Assembly: GCF_031877795.1 (NCBI RefSeq)
Contig: NC_133957.1
Coordinates: forward strand, 7,183,009 to 7,247,008
Length of the DNA: 64,000 bases
Direction of reading: 5' to 3'
Source: Strix aluco
Lineage: Eukaryota; Chordata; Aves; Strigiformes; Strigidae
Both the position numbers and the translations under genes were made by a program. Within the stretch, counting starts at the first letter, position 1. The number at the start of each line of letters is the position of its first letter. Positions 23,061 through 34,682 of the stretch are shown here, piece after piece. The notes below the pieces were generated by a model. That model worked only from the letters and a program-made list of their open reading frames with translations. It was not told the origin of the DNA and did no database searches.

Positions 23061-24430
23061 CTACACCATATCTCTCAGCGCTATATCGACCCTAGTCTTA
23101 AACACCTCCAGGGATGGGGACTCCACCACCTCCCTGGGCAATCCATTCCACTGCCTAATAACCCGTTCTGTAAAGAAATACTTCGTGACATCTAGTCTAA
23201 ACCTTCCCTGGCGCAACTTGAGGCCATTCCCTCTTGTCCTATCACTTGTTACTTGGTTAAGAGACTCATCCCCAGCTCTCTGCAACCTCCTTTCAGGTAG
23301 TTGTAGAGGGCGATGAGGTCTCCCCTCAGCCTCCTCTTCTCCAGACTAAACAACCACAGTTCCCTCAGCCGCTCCTCATACGACATGTGCTCCAGACCCT
23401 TCACCAGCTCTGTTGCCCTTCTCTGGACACGCTCGAGTCATTCAATGCCCTTTTTGAAGTGAGGGGCCCAAAACTGAACACAGTAATTGAGGTGCGGCCT
23501 CACCAGTGCAGAGTACAGGGGTAAGATCACTTCCCTGTCCCTGCTGGCCACGCTATTTCTGATACAAGCCAGGATGCCATTGGCCTTCTTGGCCACCTGG
23601 GCACACTGCTGGCTCATGTTCAGATGGCTATCAATCGCCCCCCCCCCCCCAGGTCCCTCTCTGACTGGCAGCTCTCCAGCCACTCCTCCCCAAGCCTGTA
23701 GCGCTGCTGGGGGTTGTTGTGGCCCAAGGGCAGCACCCGGCATTTGGCCTTATTGAAACTCATACAGTTGACCTTAACCCATCGCTCCAGCCTGTCCAGA
23801 CCTCTCTGCAGAGCCTCCCTACTCTCGAGCAGATCAACACTCCCACCCAACTTGGTGTCATCTGCAAACTTACTCAGGGTGCACTCGATCCCCTTGTCCA
23901 GATCATCAATAAAGACATTAAACAGGAATGGCCCCAAAACCAAGCCCTGGGGGACACCACTCGTGACCGGCCTCCAACCGGATTTAACTCCGTTCACCAC
24001 AACTCTTTGGGCCTGGCCATCCAGACAGTTTTTTACCCAGCGGAGCGTGTGCCCATCCAAGCTGCGAGTAGTCTGTTTCGCCAGGAGAATGCTGTGGGAA
24101 ACGGTGTCAAAGGCCTTACTAAAGTCAAGGTAAACTACATCCACAGCCTTCCCCTCATCCAATAAGCGGGTCGCCCTGTCGTAGAAGGAGATCAGGTTTG
24201 TCAGGCAGGACCTGCCTTTCATAAACTCATGCTGACTAGGCCTGATCCCCTGATTGTCCATTATACGACTTTTAATGGCACTCGACCTGTTCCATGACCT
24301 TCCCTGGCACCGGGGTCAGACTGACAGGTCTATAGTTTCCTGGATTCTCCTTCCTGCCTTTCTTGTAGGTGGGTGTCACATTTGCCACACTCCAGTCCAA
24401 TGGGATCTCTGCAGTTAGCCATGACTTCAG
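23061..24430 (-). pseudogene. CR1 ORF2, RT C-terminal half
   Basis: The long frame at 23620-24261 carries [24 protein letters not shown] and [10 protein letters not shown] (the catalytic FADD). Downstream frames (23438-23743 and 23061-23285) are shifted; a C run near 23638-23650 marks one of the shifts. The reading is cut at 24431 by the LTR. Confidence 0.8.
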
Positions 24431-24432
24431 GT

Positions 24433-25035
24433 TGTGGTGGTTTGACCTTGGCTAAATGCCAGGTACCCACCAAGTCGCTCTATCACTTCCCCCCCTTCCC
24501 CTTTTTTCTCAAGAAGGCAAAGAGGGGAAAGAAAATAAGATAGGGAAAAAAAACATCCCTTGTGGGTAAAACAACAGCAGTTTTAATATAAGCAAAGCGA
24601 AGCAAAGTCCGCGCGTGGAAGCAAAAAAAAGAAAACAGATTTATTCTCTACTTCCCATGAACAGGCGATGTCGGGCCTTCTCAGGAAGCAGGGCTGCAAT
24701 ACGCGTAGGGGTTGCCTCGGAGTACCAAGGGTGACCCCACCCCCTTCCTCCTTTCTCCCCGCTTTATACTGAGCAGACGTCATATGGTCTGGAATATCCC
24801 TTTGGTCAGTTCGGGTCAGCTGTCCTGGTTGTGTCCCCTCCCAAGATCTTGCCCACCCCGTCCCACTGTTGGGGGGGAAAATGTCAGAAAGAGCCTTGGT
24901 GCTGTGTGAGCACCACTCAGCAGTAGCCACACCACCAGTGTGCTATCAACACCCTGCCAGCTCCCAACATAAAACACAGCACCATGAGGGCTGCTACAGG
25001 GGAAAACCAATTCCAGCTCAGCCACACCCAGTACA
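24433..25035 (-). mobile_element. Solo LTR inside the CR1
   Basis: 603 bp, TGTACTGGGT...ACCACCACA on the minus strand. The same family forms the 5' LTR at 41219-41826. The flanking CR1 reads CTTCAGG on the left and CAGGCAGATC on the right, so CAGG is duplicated (one extra T lies between the left copy and the LTR). It inserted after the CR1. Confidence 0.85.
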
Positions 25036-25050
25036 CAGGCAGATCATGAA

Positions 25051-26400
25051 TCACGGCTTGGCGAGCACATCTGCCAAGTCCCTCAGCACCCTTGGGTGTA
25101 ACCCATCCGGTCCCACAGACTTGTGTGCATCCAAGTGGTGTAGCAGGTCTCTGACCACCTCCTCTTCAACTGTGCTGACCTCAATCTGCTTCCCCTCCCC
25201 ATCTCCCAGCTCATGAGGCTGGGTGTCCAGGGAACAGCCAGTTCCACTGCTAAAGACTGAGGCAAAGTAGGTGTTGAGCACCTCAGCCTTTTCCTCATCC
25301 TTAGTTACCATGTTTCCCTCTGCATCCAGTAAACGAGGGAGATTTTCCCTAATCCTCCTTTTGCTGTTAACGAATTTATAGGAACATTTTTTATTATACT
25401 TAACAGCTGCAGCCAAGTTGAGCTCTAGCTGCACTTTGGCTCTCCTAATATTCTCCCTGCATAACTTCACTGCATCTTTATAGTCTTCATGAGAGACCTG
25501 GCCCCTCTTCCAAAGGTCGTTGTTTCTCCTTTTGTTCTTGAGATCCAGCCAAAGGTCCCTGTTTAGCCAGGCCGGTCTCCTTCCCCACCTGCTTGCTTTC
25601 CGGCACACGGGAACAGCCTGCTCCTGTGCCTTTAAGACTTCGCTCTTGAAGTATGTCCAGCCTTCCTGGACTCCCATATCCTTCAAGGCAGCCTCCCAAG
25701 GGATTTTGTTAATCAGCCTTTTGAACAGGTTGAAGTTAGCCCTCCGGAAGTCTAAGGTGGCAGTTTTACTAACTTCTCTCTTTGTTTCTCGAAGGATTGA
25801 AAATTCAATCATCTCATGATCACTGGACCCTAGATGGCCTCTAACCTTTACTGCCCCCACAAGCTCTTCCCTGTTCACAAGAAGCAGGTCCAGGAGGGCA
25901 CCTCCCCTGGTCGGCTCACTCACCAGCTGTGTGAGGTAGTTATCCTCCACACATTTCAGGAACCTCCTGCATTGTCCCCTCTCTGCTGTGCTGTGATCCC
26001 AGCAGATATCTGGGAGGTTAAAGTCCCCCACAAGAACAACGGCAAGTGACCGCAAGATTTCTCCCAACTGTTTCTAGAAAGCTTCATCCCCCTCACTGCT
26101 TTGGTTGGGGGGTCTATAGCAGGCTCCCACAGCAAGTTCTGCTTTATTGGCCCTTAACCTAATCCAAACACTCTCAACCCCGTTATCACTGTACTTGATT
26201 TCTGAGCTCTCACAGCATTCTCTTACATATAGGGCCACTCCACCACCTCTCCTTCCCTGTCTGTCCCTCCTGAAGAGCTTGTAGCCATCGATTGCAGCAC
26301 TCCAGTCGTGTGAGGCATCCCACCATGTTTCTGTTATGGCTACTATGTCATAGTTCTCATTCTGCATCATGGCCTCAAGCTCCCCCTGTTTGTTGCTCAT
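25051..26400 (-). pseudogene. CR1 ORF2: endonuclease and RT N-terminal part
   Basis: 26400-26074 is the apurinic-type endonuclease start (AITETWWDASHDW, RRGGGVALYVRE). A stop separates it from 26067-25051, which continues with VVLVGDFNLPDICW, SSDHEMIEFSI, the linker and the RT fingers (HKSVGPDGLHPRVL). Together with 23620-24261 it needs only a few repairs, so this copy is moderately young. Confidence 0.82.
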
Positions 26401-26965
26401 TAGTATAGATGCACTTGAGATGAGCTAATGAATCCAACACCTTGTGACTGTGGGCCCCATTCCCTACCAGACCCTTCTCAGGTGCTTCCACAGTCCCTAA
26501 ACATCTTTCCCTTCTCCCAACTGAAGTGGCAGAGGGAGACCCCTCACCAGTCCACCATCCTTCAAGCTTTGGCACGCTTCCATTGAGCTTGTTCCTAACA
26601 GGCCCAGTTATCTCCCCATCCCCCCTCATATCTAGTTTAAAGCCCTGTCAATAAGCCCTGCCAACTCCTGCCCCAGAGTCCTTTTCCCCTTGTGGGACAG
26701 CTCCATCCCACCTGTCTCATTTGTCACCAGCAGACCAGGTGCCTTATAAACCTCGCCATGACTTGCCAGGTCACTGAGAAAGTTTGGTCAGATGATCTGT
26801 GGATTTCCTGTCCCACTCCAGGCACTGTTGCTCAGATGCAGGGCTGCTTGGCAGGTACCTCCAAACAGCCCTGATCATTTCCGTTGCTTGGCTTTTTCTT
26901 TTCTTTTTCCTACTCACAATGTCTCCCCTTGGCCATCCTTGTACCCTCCCATGCAAATAGCCCAT

Positions 26966-27050
26966 CTCTATTTACCCTTTCCTCTCTGGTCCTGGTTTGG
27001 CTTCCTTTGTACTTTCATGTGGTGTTTCTGAGCTTCTCACCATGGGAATG
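26966..27050. other. Unclassified junction sequence
   Basis: 85 bp between the recognisable CR1 end and the LTR of the next ERV. It matches neither the CR1 nor the polymerase sequence on the far side of that ERV. See the finding on non-colinear flanks. Confidence 0.5.
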
Positions 27051-27384
27051 TGTCGCAGTAGAGACGGACACGACAAACATCAGATTGTGTAAAAATTACC
27101 AAAATGGCTACAAAAACTCCTTTATTGTTCTAACAAGCCTTTTCATAACCTTCTTCAAAGTAGGTGTTCATACAGGATTGGTTTACCTTAGTAACTAACA
27201 GTTCATGATTGGGTGTTAGTTTCTCACCTGAATCGCCAGGACAGTTCTTCTTATCTTAGTTCACTAATCTTGTTTCCATGGCACTTCTCGGGACTTTCTG
27301 GCCTCTCATGGATACACTGGAATCTCGTCAAGGTTAAATTCTTCTTCAGTTAGACTAGAGGCAGACCCGCTGCCTCCCCTGACA
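27051..27384 (-). mobile_element. 3' LTR of the mosaic provirus
   Basis: 334 bp, minus strand TGTCAGGGG...CTGCGACA. The six bases outside it are GGAATG, against GGGTTG beyond the other LTR, so there is no clean 6-bp target duplication. Confidence 0.85.
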
Positions 27385-27397
27385 ATTCCCCCTTTTT
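27385..27397 (-). other. Polypurine tract of the mosaic provirus
   Basis: On the minus strand AAAAAGGGGGAAT directly precedes the LTR's TGTCAG. Confidence 0.75.
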
Positions 27398-28440
27398 ATC
27401 TTTGTGCTAGAAATATTGCGAGAGCAGTCTTCTGCAGGGCCCTTTGCAGAAGACTGACAAGACAGGGCAACATTAAAAGCACGGTCACAATTATCAAGAT
27501 CACTACCCCCACAGTTTTGACCAGAGATATCAACCATCCAGAAAGTCCCCAACCTTTAAACATCCTTGTTAACCAATCTAATCCATCATCTTCTGTTAAA
27601 CGTTTGACACCATCTTTTAGCTGCTGTATGCTTTTGAAAATAGATTCTGAGTGGTCAGACAAATTCATGCAACACATTCCATCAAAATCTTCACATCCAT
27701 GTCCTTGCGCTAAAAGCAAAAAGTCAATAGCAGCTCTGTTCTGTAAAGTAGCATGTCTAACACTATCAGCATCAGTTAAAAGGCCACTTAAAGCTAAAAA
27801 GGTAGCATTAGTTTGTTTGCTAAGCCAACATCCCAACTTATTTAAAGTTCTTAGGGCATTCGCAACGCCAACTACTGGTGCCAATATGGAGGCTGCTATG
27901 ATCTGGCCTGGATTCCAGAATTCAATGTTATCTTGACAAGAACTGCTGAACTGATGAACAGTCCTTTGAACTCGCTTATGTTTTCGAGTCATATTCAGAA
28001 TCATTGACACATTTGGTGTTAATAACGTGAGGCATCCGAGGCTACACGGGCCTCCATTCAGTTTAGATGGAACGCCTCCCCAGGCACGATCTCCACAGAT
28101 TAAAAACACACCAGCAGGTAACACAAGAGGAACGTCAGAAGACCATGAGATGTTAGTCGAGGTATAATTGCACCAAGCGGTTGGGCATTAGTTGCATTCA
28201 CATTTTGCCCTCTCCGTGCAGAAGTATTATAAGAGTAATTAAAAAACACACAAGTGTCCATTATGACAGAGCCTAGCAACTCTAGTTCTTGGGGTTCTTG
28301 CGTAACTTGTGGAAGGTGACTATATACACCATCCCAATTATCTATACAATTTTTTGGAGAGTTGCAAAGAGAGAAAAGCTGAAGGGTTTGTGGGATTGGC
28401 CATGTGTCTACTGGCAATCCCACCAAACATGTGGAGAATG
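27398..28440 (-). pseudogene. Env, SU C-terminal part and TM subunit
   Basis: 28426-28100 holds part of the surface subunit with NXS/T sites (FNYSYNTS, NVNATN). After a frame change, 28124-27396 gives the rest of SU and the transmembrane subunit. RKHKRVQRT near 28000 contains the basic cleavage-type site. LQNRAAIDFLLLAQGHG near 27700-27750 and the CX6CC motif (CEDFDGMCC, about 27671-27696) are the immunosuppressive-type region. A membrane anchor (VVILIIVTVLLMLPCLVSLL) follows near 27450-27510. This style is that of alpharetrovirus envelopes. The SU N-terminus lies beyond the CR1, at 32861-33039. Confidence 0.82.
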
Positions 28441-28445
28441 GATTT

Positions 28446-28870
28446 GTTGCTGAGGAGAAGGGCTCCGAGGAGGAGGACAGCAGCGGGGGACCCTCCTGAA
28501 AGCATCAAAAACCCACGGCAAAACCGCAAGCCGTGAAGGCAGAAGCCCAGGGAAGAGGGAGAGCCTCAAGTCACCTCCCCCCTGAGCGGGAAGAGTGAGC
28601 TGCCGCTAACGAGGGTGGCGGTGAGTCAGAGTGGGCGGAGACTGGAGTGACACCCTACGCCCCTCACGTACAAGAGCAGCCCCCAGGGAGCGCGAGCGAC
28701 CAGGAGCGCGGCGAACGGGGCGGGCAAACAGGGCGTGGCGTGTCAGAAGGGTGAGGCGCATCAGTTTGCGCAGCAGTTCGCGCAGGCAGGGCGAGCGGAC
28801 AGGGCGCAGTCTATCTCCGGGCTCTATCTGAGCTAGTTTCTCTTATCATCATCCACGAGTAGACTGAACC
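28446..28870 (+). promoter_or_regulatory. CR1 5' UTR with internal promoter region
   Basis: A GC-rich leader with many GCG/CGC steps (for example 28690-28790), directly before the ORF1 ATG at 28871. In CR1 elements this region holds the internal promoter. No defined box can be assigned by eye. Confidence 0.5.
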
Positions 28871-29806
28871 ATGGTCTCCACTCGGGTCAAAACCACCACC
28901 AGAAAGAACGTGGCGACCCAGACGGAACTGCCACGCAAACATGCAGCGATCCAGGTCCTGGGATGCAGGGAGTGTCTGAGACTGTCAGTCCTGTCGGATG
29001 GCACCAGTGATAACACCTGTGTGCGCTGTGATCAGCTGGATGAGCTGCTCAGCCTGGTGGCGGAACTCAAAGAAGAGGTCGAGAGATTAAGAAGTATTAG
29101 GGAGTGTGAAAGGGAACTTGATTGGTGGAGTAACACCTTAGCACCCCTAAAGCAACAGCAGCAAATGGAGGCTCCGAACGAGGTAGGTAACCCCTCAACC
29201 TCTTGCTACCAGACAGAAGGAGGGGACCTAAGAGATGGGGGAGGCTGGAAACAGGTCCCTGCTCGGGGAGGCAGGAAAATCCTCTCCCAACCTCCCTCAC
29301 CCTCCATGGTGTCCCTTCACAATAGATTCGGGACCCTGGAACTTTTGAGTGAGTAAGAGAAGGAGGAAGGAAATGAGACAAACAAGGAGGAAGACCAAGG
29401 TCCACCAAGGCCGGGTCACTCTAGACCAGGTATTAAAACCAGTTCTAAAAAGAACCCCAGAAGAGTCATTGTAGTGGGTGACTCCGTTCTGAGGGGTACC
29501 GAAGGCCCTATATGCAGACCGGACCCACTTCATAGGGAAGTCTGCTGCATCCCTGGGGCCCGTGTCAAGGACCTCAAGGCAAAACTCCCCGCTCTAGTGA
29601 GACCCAAGGACTACTACCCTCTCCTGGTTTTTCAGGTAGGTAGTGACGACATTACTAGGAGTAGTCCCAAAGCAATGAAGAGAGATTTCAGGTCCTTGGG
29701 GAAAGTGATTAAGGGGTCGGGGGCACAAATTGTGTTCTCCTCCATCCTTTCAGTTGGGGGGATGGATGAAAAAGAATACAGGAGAACTCAACAGAGGAAC
29801 TTGTAG
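28871..29806 (+). pseudogene. CR1 ORF1 with a single internal stop
   Basis: Starts at ATG 28871. The N-terminal part has a Cys-rich segment (GCRECLRLS … CVRCDQLDELL) and a coiled coil (LVAELKEEVERLRS). After TAA 29354-29356 the same frame continues with an esterase-like domain (VIVVGDSVLRGTEG at about 29467-29510) to 29806. Further trace (GMHLSQRGKRILGQELAG) extends to about 29965 in another frame. CR1 ORF1 proteins bind nucleic acid and carry this esterase domain. Confidence 0.8.
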
Positions 29807-29970
29807 CTCCAAGACTGGTGTTACTGTCAGGGATTTGGATTTTTCAATCATGGGTTGGTATACAGGGTGCCAGACCTTTTGGCATTAGATGGAATGCACC
29901 TGTCCCAGAGGGGGAAGAGGATCTTGGGGCAGGAGTTAGCTGGGCTCATTGACAGAGCTTTAAACTAAAT

Positions 29971-32764
29971 TTGAAGGGGGAAGGGGGTAAAACATCAGCC
30001 CATCTGAAGTGCATGTATACCAATGCACACAGCATGGGTAACAAACAGGAGGAGCTTGAAACCATGATGAAACAGGAAAATTATCATGTCATGGCTATAA
30101 CAGAAACATGGTGGGATGTCTCCCATGACTGGAGTGCGCCTGTTGAGGGCTACAAGTTCTTTAGAAGGGATAGACAAGGAAGGAGAGGCGGTGGGGTGGC
30201 GCTGTATGTTAGGGACTGTTATGATTGCTTTGAGCACAAGTGTAGCAAAGACAGGGTAGAGTGTCTTTGAGTTAGAATCAGGGGGAAGGCCAACAGGGCA
30301 GATGTTGTAGTAGGAGTCTACTATAGGCCACCCACCCAGGACAGAGAGGTGGATGAAATATTCTATAGGTATTTAGGAGAAATTTCACAATCGCTTGCCC
30401 TTGTTCTTGTGGGAGACTTTAACTTCCCAGACATCTGCTGGAAATAGAGCACAGCAGAGCGAGACCAGTCCCGGAGATTCCTGGAATGTGTGGGAGACAA
30501 CTTCCTGATGCAACTGATGAGAGAACCAACCAGAGAAGGTGCCCTGCTGGATCTCCTTTTTGTGAACAGAGAAGGACTGGTGGATGATGTGGTGGTCAGA
30601 GGATGACTAGGGCACAGCGATCATGAAATAATAGAGTTCTCTATTCTTAGAGAGGCCAGGAGAGTGCTAAGCAGAACTGACATCCTGGATTTCAAAAGGG
30701 CTGACTTTGTCTTGTTTAGGCACCTGCTTGAAAGGATCCCTTGGGAGACGATCCTGAAGGGTATAGGGGTCCAGGAAGGCTGGGCACTCTTTAAGAAGGA
30801 AGTGTTAATGGCTCAGGAACAGGCAGTCCCCAGGTGCTGTAAGAGAAGCCGGTGACAGAGAAGACCACCCTGGCTGAACAGGGAGCTTTGGTTGCAACTC
30901 AGGGAGAAAAGGAGAGTTTACAGCCTTTGGAAGAAGGGACTAGCCACTCACAGTGATTACAAAGAGGTTGTGAGGCTATGCAGGGCAGAAATCAGGAGGT
31001 CTAAAGCCCAGCTGGAAATTACCCTGGCTTCAGCAATCAAGGATAACAAGAAAGGTTTCTATAAGTGTGTCAGTAGCAAAAGAAAGACCAAAGAGAGTAT
31101 CCATCCCCTGCTGGATGCAGGAGGAAACATGGTAACAAGTGATGAGGGGAAGGCTGAGGTCCTTAATGTCTTCTTTGCCTCAGTCTTTAATAACAAGACT
31201 AGTTGTATTGAGGGAATCCAGCCTCCTCAGCCAGACGATAGAGACTGGGAGAACGACCCCCCCGCAATCCAGGAGAGAGTCAGTGACCTACTGCATCACG
31301 TAGACACACGCAAGTCTATGGAACCTGATGGGATACACCCGAGGGTGCTGAAGGAGCTGGCTGGGGTGCTCGCCAAGCCGCTTTCCATCATTTACCAGCA
31401 GTCCTGGCTGACTGGGGAGGTCCTGACAGATTGGAAACTGGCCAATGTGATGCCCATCTATAAGAAGGGTCGGAAGGATGATCCAGGAAATTACAGGCCT
31501 GTCAGCTTGACGTCGGTGCCCGGGAAGCTGATAGAGCAGCTCATCCAGAGTACCATCACACAACACATGCGGGACAACCAGATGATCAGGCCCAGTCAGC
31601 ACGGGTTTATGAAAGGCAGGTCCTGCCTGACAAACCTGATCTCCTTCTAGCAGGGTGACCCGCTTATTGGATGAGGGGAAGGCTGTGGATGTAGTTTACC
31701 TTGACTTCAGTAAGGCCTTTGACACCATTTCCCACAGCATTCTCCTGGCAAAACTGGCTGCTCGAGGCTTGGATGATCGCATGCTTTGCTGGGTAAAAAA
31801 CTGGTTGGATGGCCAGGCCCAAAGAGTTGTGGTGAATGGAGTTAAATCCAGTTGGAAGCCGGTCACGAGTGGTGTCCCCCAGGGCTCGGTTTTGGGGCCA
31901 CTCCTGTTTAACATCTCTATTGATGATCTGGATGAGGGGATCGAGTGCACCCTCAGTAAGTTTGCAGACGACACCCAGTTGGGTGGGAGTGTTGATCTGC
32001 TCGAGGGTAGGGAGGCTCTGCAGAGAGACCTGGACAGGCTGGAGCGATGGGCTGAGGCCAACTGCATGAGCTTCAATAAGGCCAAATGCCGGGTGCTGCC
32101 CTTGGGCCACAACAACCCCCAGCAGCACTACAGGCTTGGGGAGGAGTGGCTGGAGAGCTGCCAGTCAGAGAGGGACCTGGGGGGGTTGATTGACAGCTGG
32201 CTGAACATGAGCCAGCAGTGTGCCCAGGTGGCCAAGAAGGCAAATGGCATCCTGGCTTGTATCAGCACTAGTGTGGCCAGCAGGGACAGTGAAGGGATCT
32301 TGCCCCTGTACTCTGCACTGGTGAGGCCGCACCTCGATTACTGTGTTCAGTTTTGGGCCCCTCACTACAAAAAGGACATTGAATGACTCGAGCGTGTCCA
32401 GAGAAGGGCAACAGAGCTGGTGAAGGGTCTGGAGCACATGTCGTATGAGGAGCAGCTGAGGGAACTGGGGTTGTTTAGTTTGGAGAAGAGGAGGCTGAGG
32501 GGGGAACTCATTGCCCTCTACAACTACCTGAAAGGAGGTTGCAGAGAGCTGGGGATGAGCCTCTTTAACCAAGTAATGAGTGATAAGACAAGAGGGAATG
32601 GCCTCAAGTTGCGCCAGGGAAGGTTCAGACTGGATATTAGGAAGTATTTCTTTACAGAACAGGTTGTTAGGCATTGGAATGGGCTGCCCAGGGAGGTGGT
32701 GCAGTTCCCATCCCTGAAGGTGTTTAAGAGTCGGGTTGACATAGCGCTGAGGGATATGCTGTAG
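29971..32764 (+). pseudogene. CR1 ORF2 (endonuclease-RT), several stops and one frameshift
   Basis: Endonuclease motifs AITETWWDVSHDW and RRGGGVALYVRD lie near 30090-30215. In-frame stops fall at about 30268, 30446, 30606 and 30855. The linker and RT begin at 30892 and run open to 31650, where the frame shifts within the SFYDRA-type segment. The RT core at 31655-32386 has [24 protein letters not shown] and [14 protein letters not shown] at 32384-32386 precedes the C-terminal part (to 32764). Not functional, but only about six lesions. Confidence 0.85.
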
Positions 32765-32860
32765 TTGGAAACTACCAATGCTAGGTTAATGGTTGGACTA
32801 GATGATCTTCAAGGTCCTTTCCAACCTATATGATTCTGTGATTCTGTGATTCTGTGATTT

Positions 32861-33039
32861 TCCGGGTTCGCAGTAGAGAGGCACAAGGCTTCTTGATGTG
32901 TCATGTTTGCCAAAGTTACCCAGACATTCTGCTTGGGTTCTGGAATTACCCTTCCTTCACCCTGATGCAGGTTCCAGCACAGGCTGAACACACCGAGCAG
33001 GAACCCAGCGAGGGCCGGCATCCGTAGAGACACAAGCAT
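32861..33039 (-). pseudogene. Env signal peptide and SU start
   Basis: Begins with a methionine at 33037-33039 just after (and overlapping the end of) integrase. It has a hydrophobic leader (LAGFLLGVFSLCW) and then the first part of the surface subunit (QNVWVTLANMTHQEALCLS). It is cut by the CR1 at 32860. Confidence 0.75.
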
Positions 33040-33049
33040 AACCCCTGCC

Positions 33050-33950
33050 TCAGGTTAATAGCTCACATGGTCCACTCCACTGGCCAGTAATTAGATCTCT
33101 AACATGCACTTTGACGCCCTTTTGCAAATCCTGTTTTGAAAAAAGAAAAGAGAAATGCTGAAAAAGAGGAGGTAGAGAATTGTCCCCATAATGGCGAAAG
33201 TTAAGAACATAAACTGCTTTATCTAAACATGCCTGTGGTGGTTCCCCAATCATTCCTCCTTTTTGTTTTTGAAGCTGCCGCTTCAGTGTGCCATGTGCAC
33301 GCTCAACAATTGCTTGTCCTGTCGGGGAATGGGGAATTCCTGTAACATGAGTAACACCCCACAAATTAAAAAATGTTTGAACTTTCTGTGAAACATATGC
33401 TGGGCCGTTGTCCATTTTAATTTGGTGTGGCACCCCAAGCATAGAAAAAGCCTTTTGGAAATGTCGAATTACATCTTTTCCTGTTTCTCCATTATGTGCT
33501 GTTGCTACTAAGGCACGAGAATAAGTATCAATAGAAACATGAACATATTTCTGTCGGCCAAATTCATTCACATGAGTAACATCAGTTTGCCAAATCTGTA
33601 AAGCCTGCATACCTCTGGGGTTAGTACCAAAATACACTGGTGTGTGAGTTCCTTGGCAATCAGGGCAGGCAGCCACAATGGACCGAGCTTCAGTATGAGA
33701 CAAGCCGAACTGCCATCGTAAAGCTCGATATCCTTGGTGCAAAAATTGATGTGATAATACAGCTTGTTGCTCAGAGTCATAGCAGAAACAAGAGCGTCCG
33801 CTCTGGCATTACCTTCTGTATAAAATCCTGGTGAAGTGGTATGACTGCGGATGTGCATGATAAAATAAGGTTCTGTCCGTAGTTGAATACTTTTCCAGAG
33901 TTCTAAAAGTACATCAAATAATAATTGATTGTCTGACATGGTCAAAACCA
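33050..33950 (-). pseudogene. Integrase of the mosaic provirus
   Basis: A 230-codon frame at 33742-33050 holds the CX2C of the zinc domain (ACPDC near 33660), the catalytic aspartates in WQTDVTH and KMDNGPAYVS and the glutamate in IVERAHGTLKR, and the C-terminal domain (GVKVHVRDLITGQWSGP). The upstream part including the histidines and the RNase H tail is in another frame (33951-33568), so at least one frameshift lies near 33740-33780. The DDE triad is intact. Confidence 0.85.
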
Positions 33951-33960
33951 CTTTGTCTAG

Positions 33961-34620
33961 TCAAGAAACTAAGTTAGCTACATACGCTGAGTCAGGCACA
34001 ATATTTACAGTAGAAAAAATAGAAAAAACAACAGCCATTGCACGCAGCTCTGCTACTTGTGGAGAACCATTTTGATATACTCCTTTGTTGTTCCAGTTGT
34101 TGTTTTCATACCATACTACTGCTGCTTTACCTGTTTTTCCTGAGCCATCTGTAAAAACAGTAGGGCCGTTCACTGGTTCTGGCTGGCTTAATTTTTTCTG
34201 ACCAAATGGTACTTCTCGAGCAAATTTCAGCAGCGGGTGTGATGGCAGGTGATATGATAGCTGTCCCTGAAAGTCCGCCATGGCTTCTTGCAGCTCATAA
34301 TTGTTCGCCAGACACCATTCAAAATACCAATTTTGAACAGGTAAAACAATCGTAGCTGGGTCACGCCCTGTTAGCTCTGTACATCGTTTTCTGGCTTTTA
34401 TGATTACATCAGCAATAAGCTCAAACAGTCCAGGAACAGCTTTTCGTGATCGGAATGACAGAAACATCCATTCCAAAATATGTAATGGGTCATCCCACTC
34501 AGAATTCCACTGCACTAAAGCACCAAATGGCACAGTTCTGTCAGTTAGTACAAAGAGTTGTACCAATTGAGACAGATCTATTCCAGAAACAAATTTCTCG
34601 TGTATAGATCGTTCCACCAT
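33961..34620 (-). pseudogene. RT connection and RNase H
   Basis: A 219-codon frame. RT thumb/connection, then RNase H with TDGSGKTGKAAVVWY, the glutamate in QVAELRAMAV and the aspartate in VPDSAYVANL. The frame ends at a stop at 33961-33963. A short broken gap (34621-34682) separates it from the RT core. Confidence 0.82.
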
Positions 34621-34682
34621 GTGACTTACATTTAATGCTTCCTCAGTTAATATTCTGGGTTCTGTTGGATCATTGGAATTTT

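Larger units (their letters stand above)
22969..26965 (-). mobile_element. CR1 LINE, minus strand, split by a solo LTR
   Basis: Starts with the CR1 3' end (triplicate ACAGAATC at 22969-23002, which is the ATTCTGTG repeat reversed). It continues through the 3' UTR, the RT (23438-24430), the inserted LTR, the rest of the RT and linker (25051-26067), the endonuclease (26074-26400) and the end of ORF1 (about 26600-26965, including MELSHKGKRTLGQELAG). Total CR1 sequence is about 3.4 kb. The 5' end is not clear and the recognisable part stops about 85 bp short of the neighbouring ERV. Confidence 0.88.
28446..32856 (+). mobile_element. Near full-length CR1 nested in the env
   Basis: 4.4 kb, the usual length of a complete CR1. 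It has a GC-rich 5' UTR (28446-28870), ORF1 (28871-29806), ORF2 (29971-32764) and a 3' UTR ending in ATTCTGTG repeats (32834-32856). The likely target duplication is GATTT (28441-28445 and 32856-32860). It sits in the orientation opposite to the ERV and splits the env surface subunit. Confidence 0.9.
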
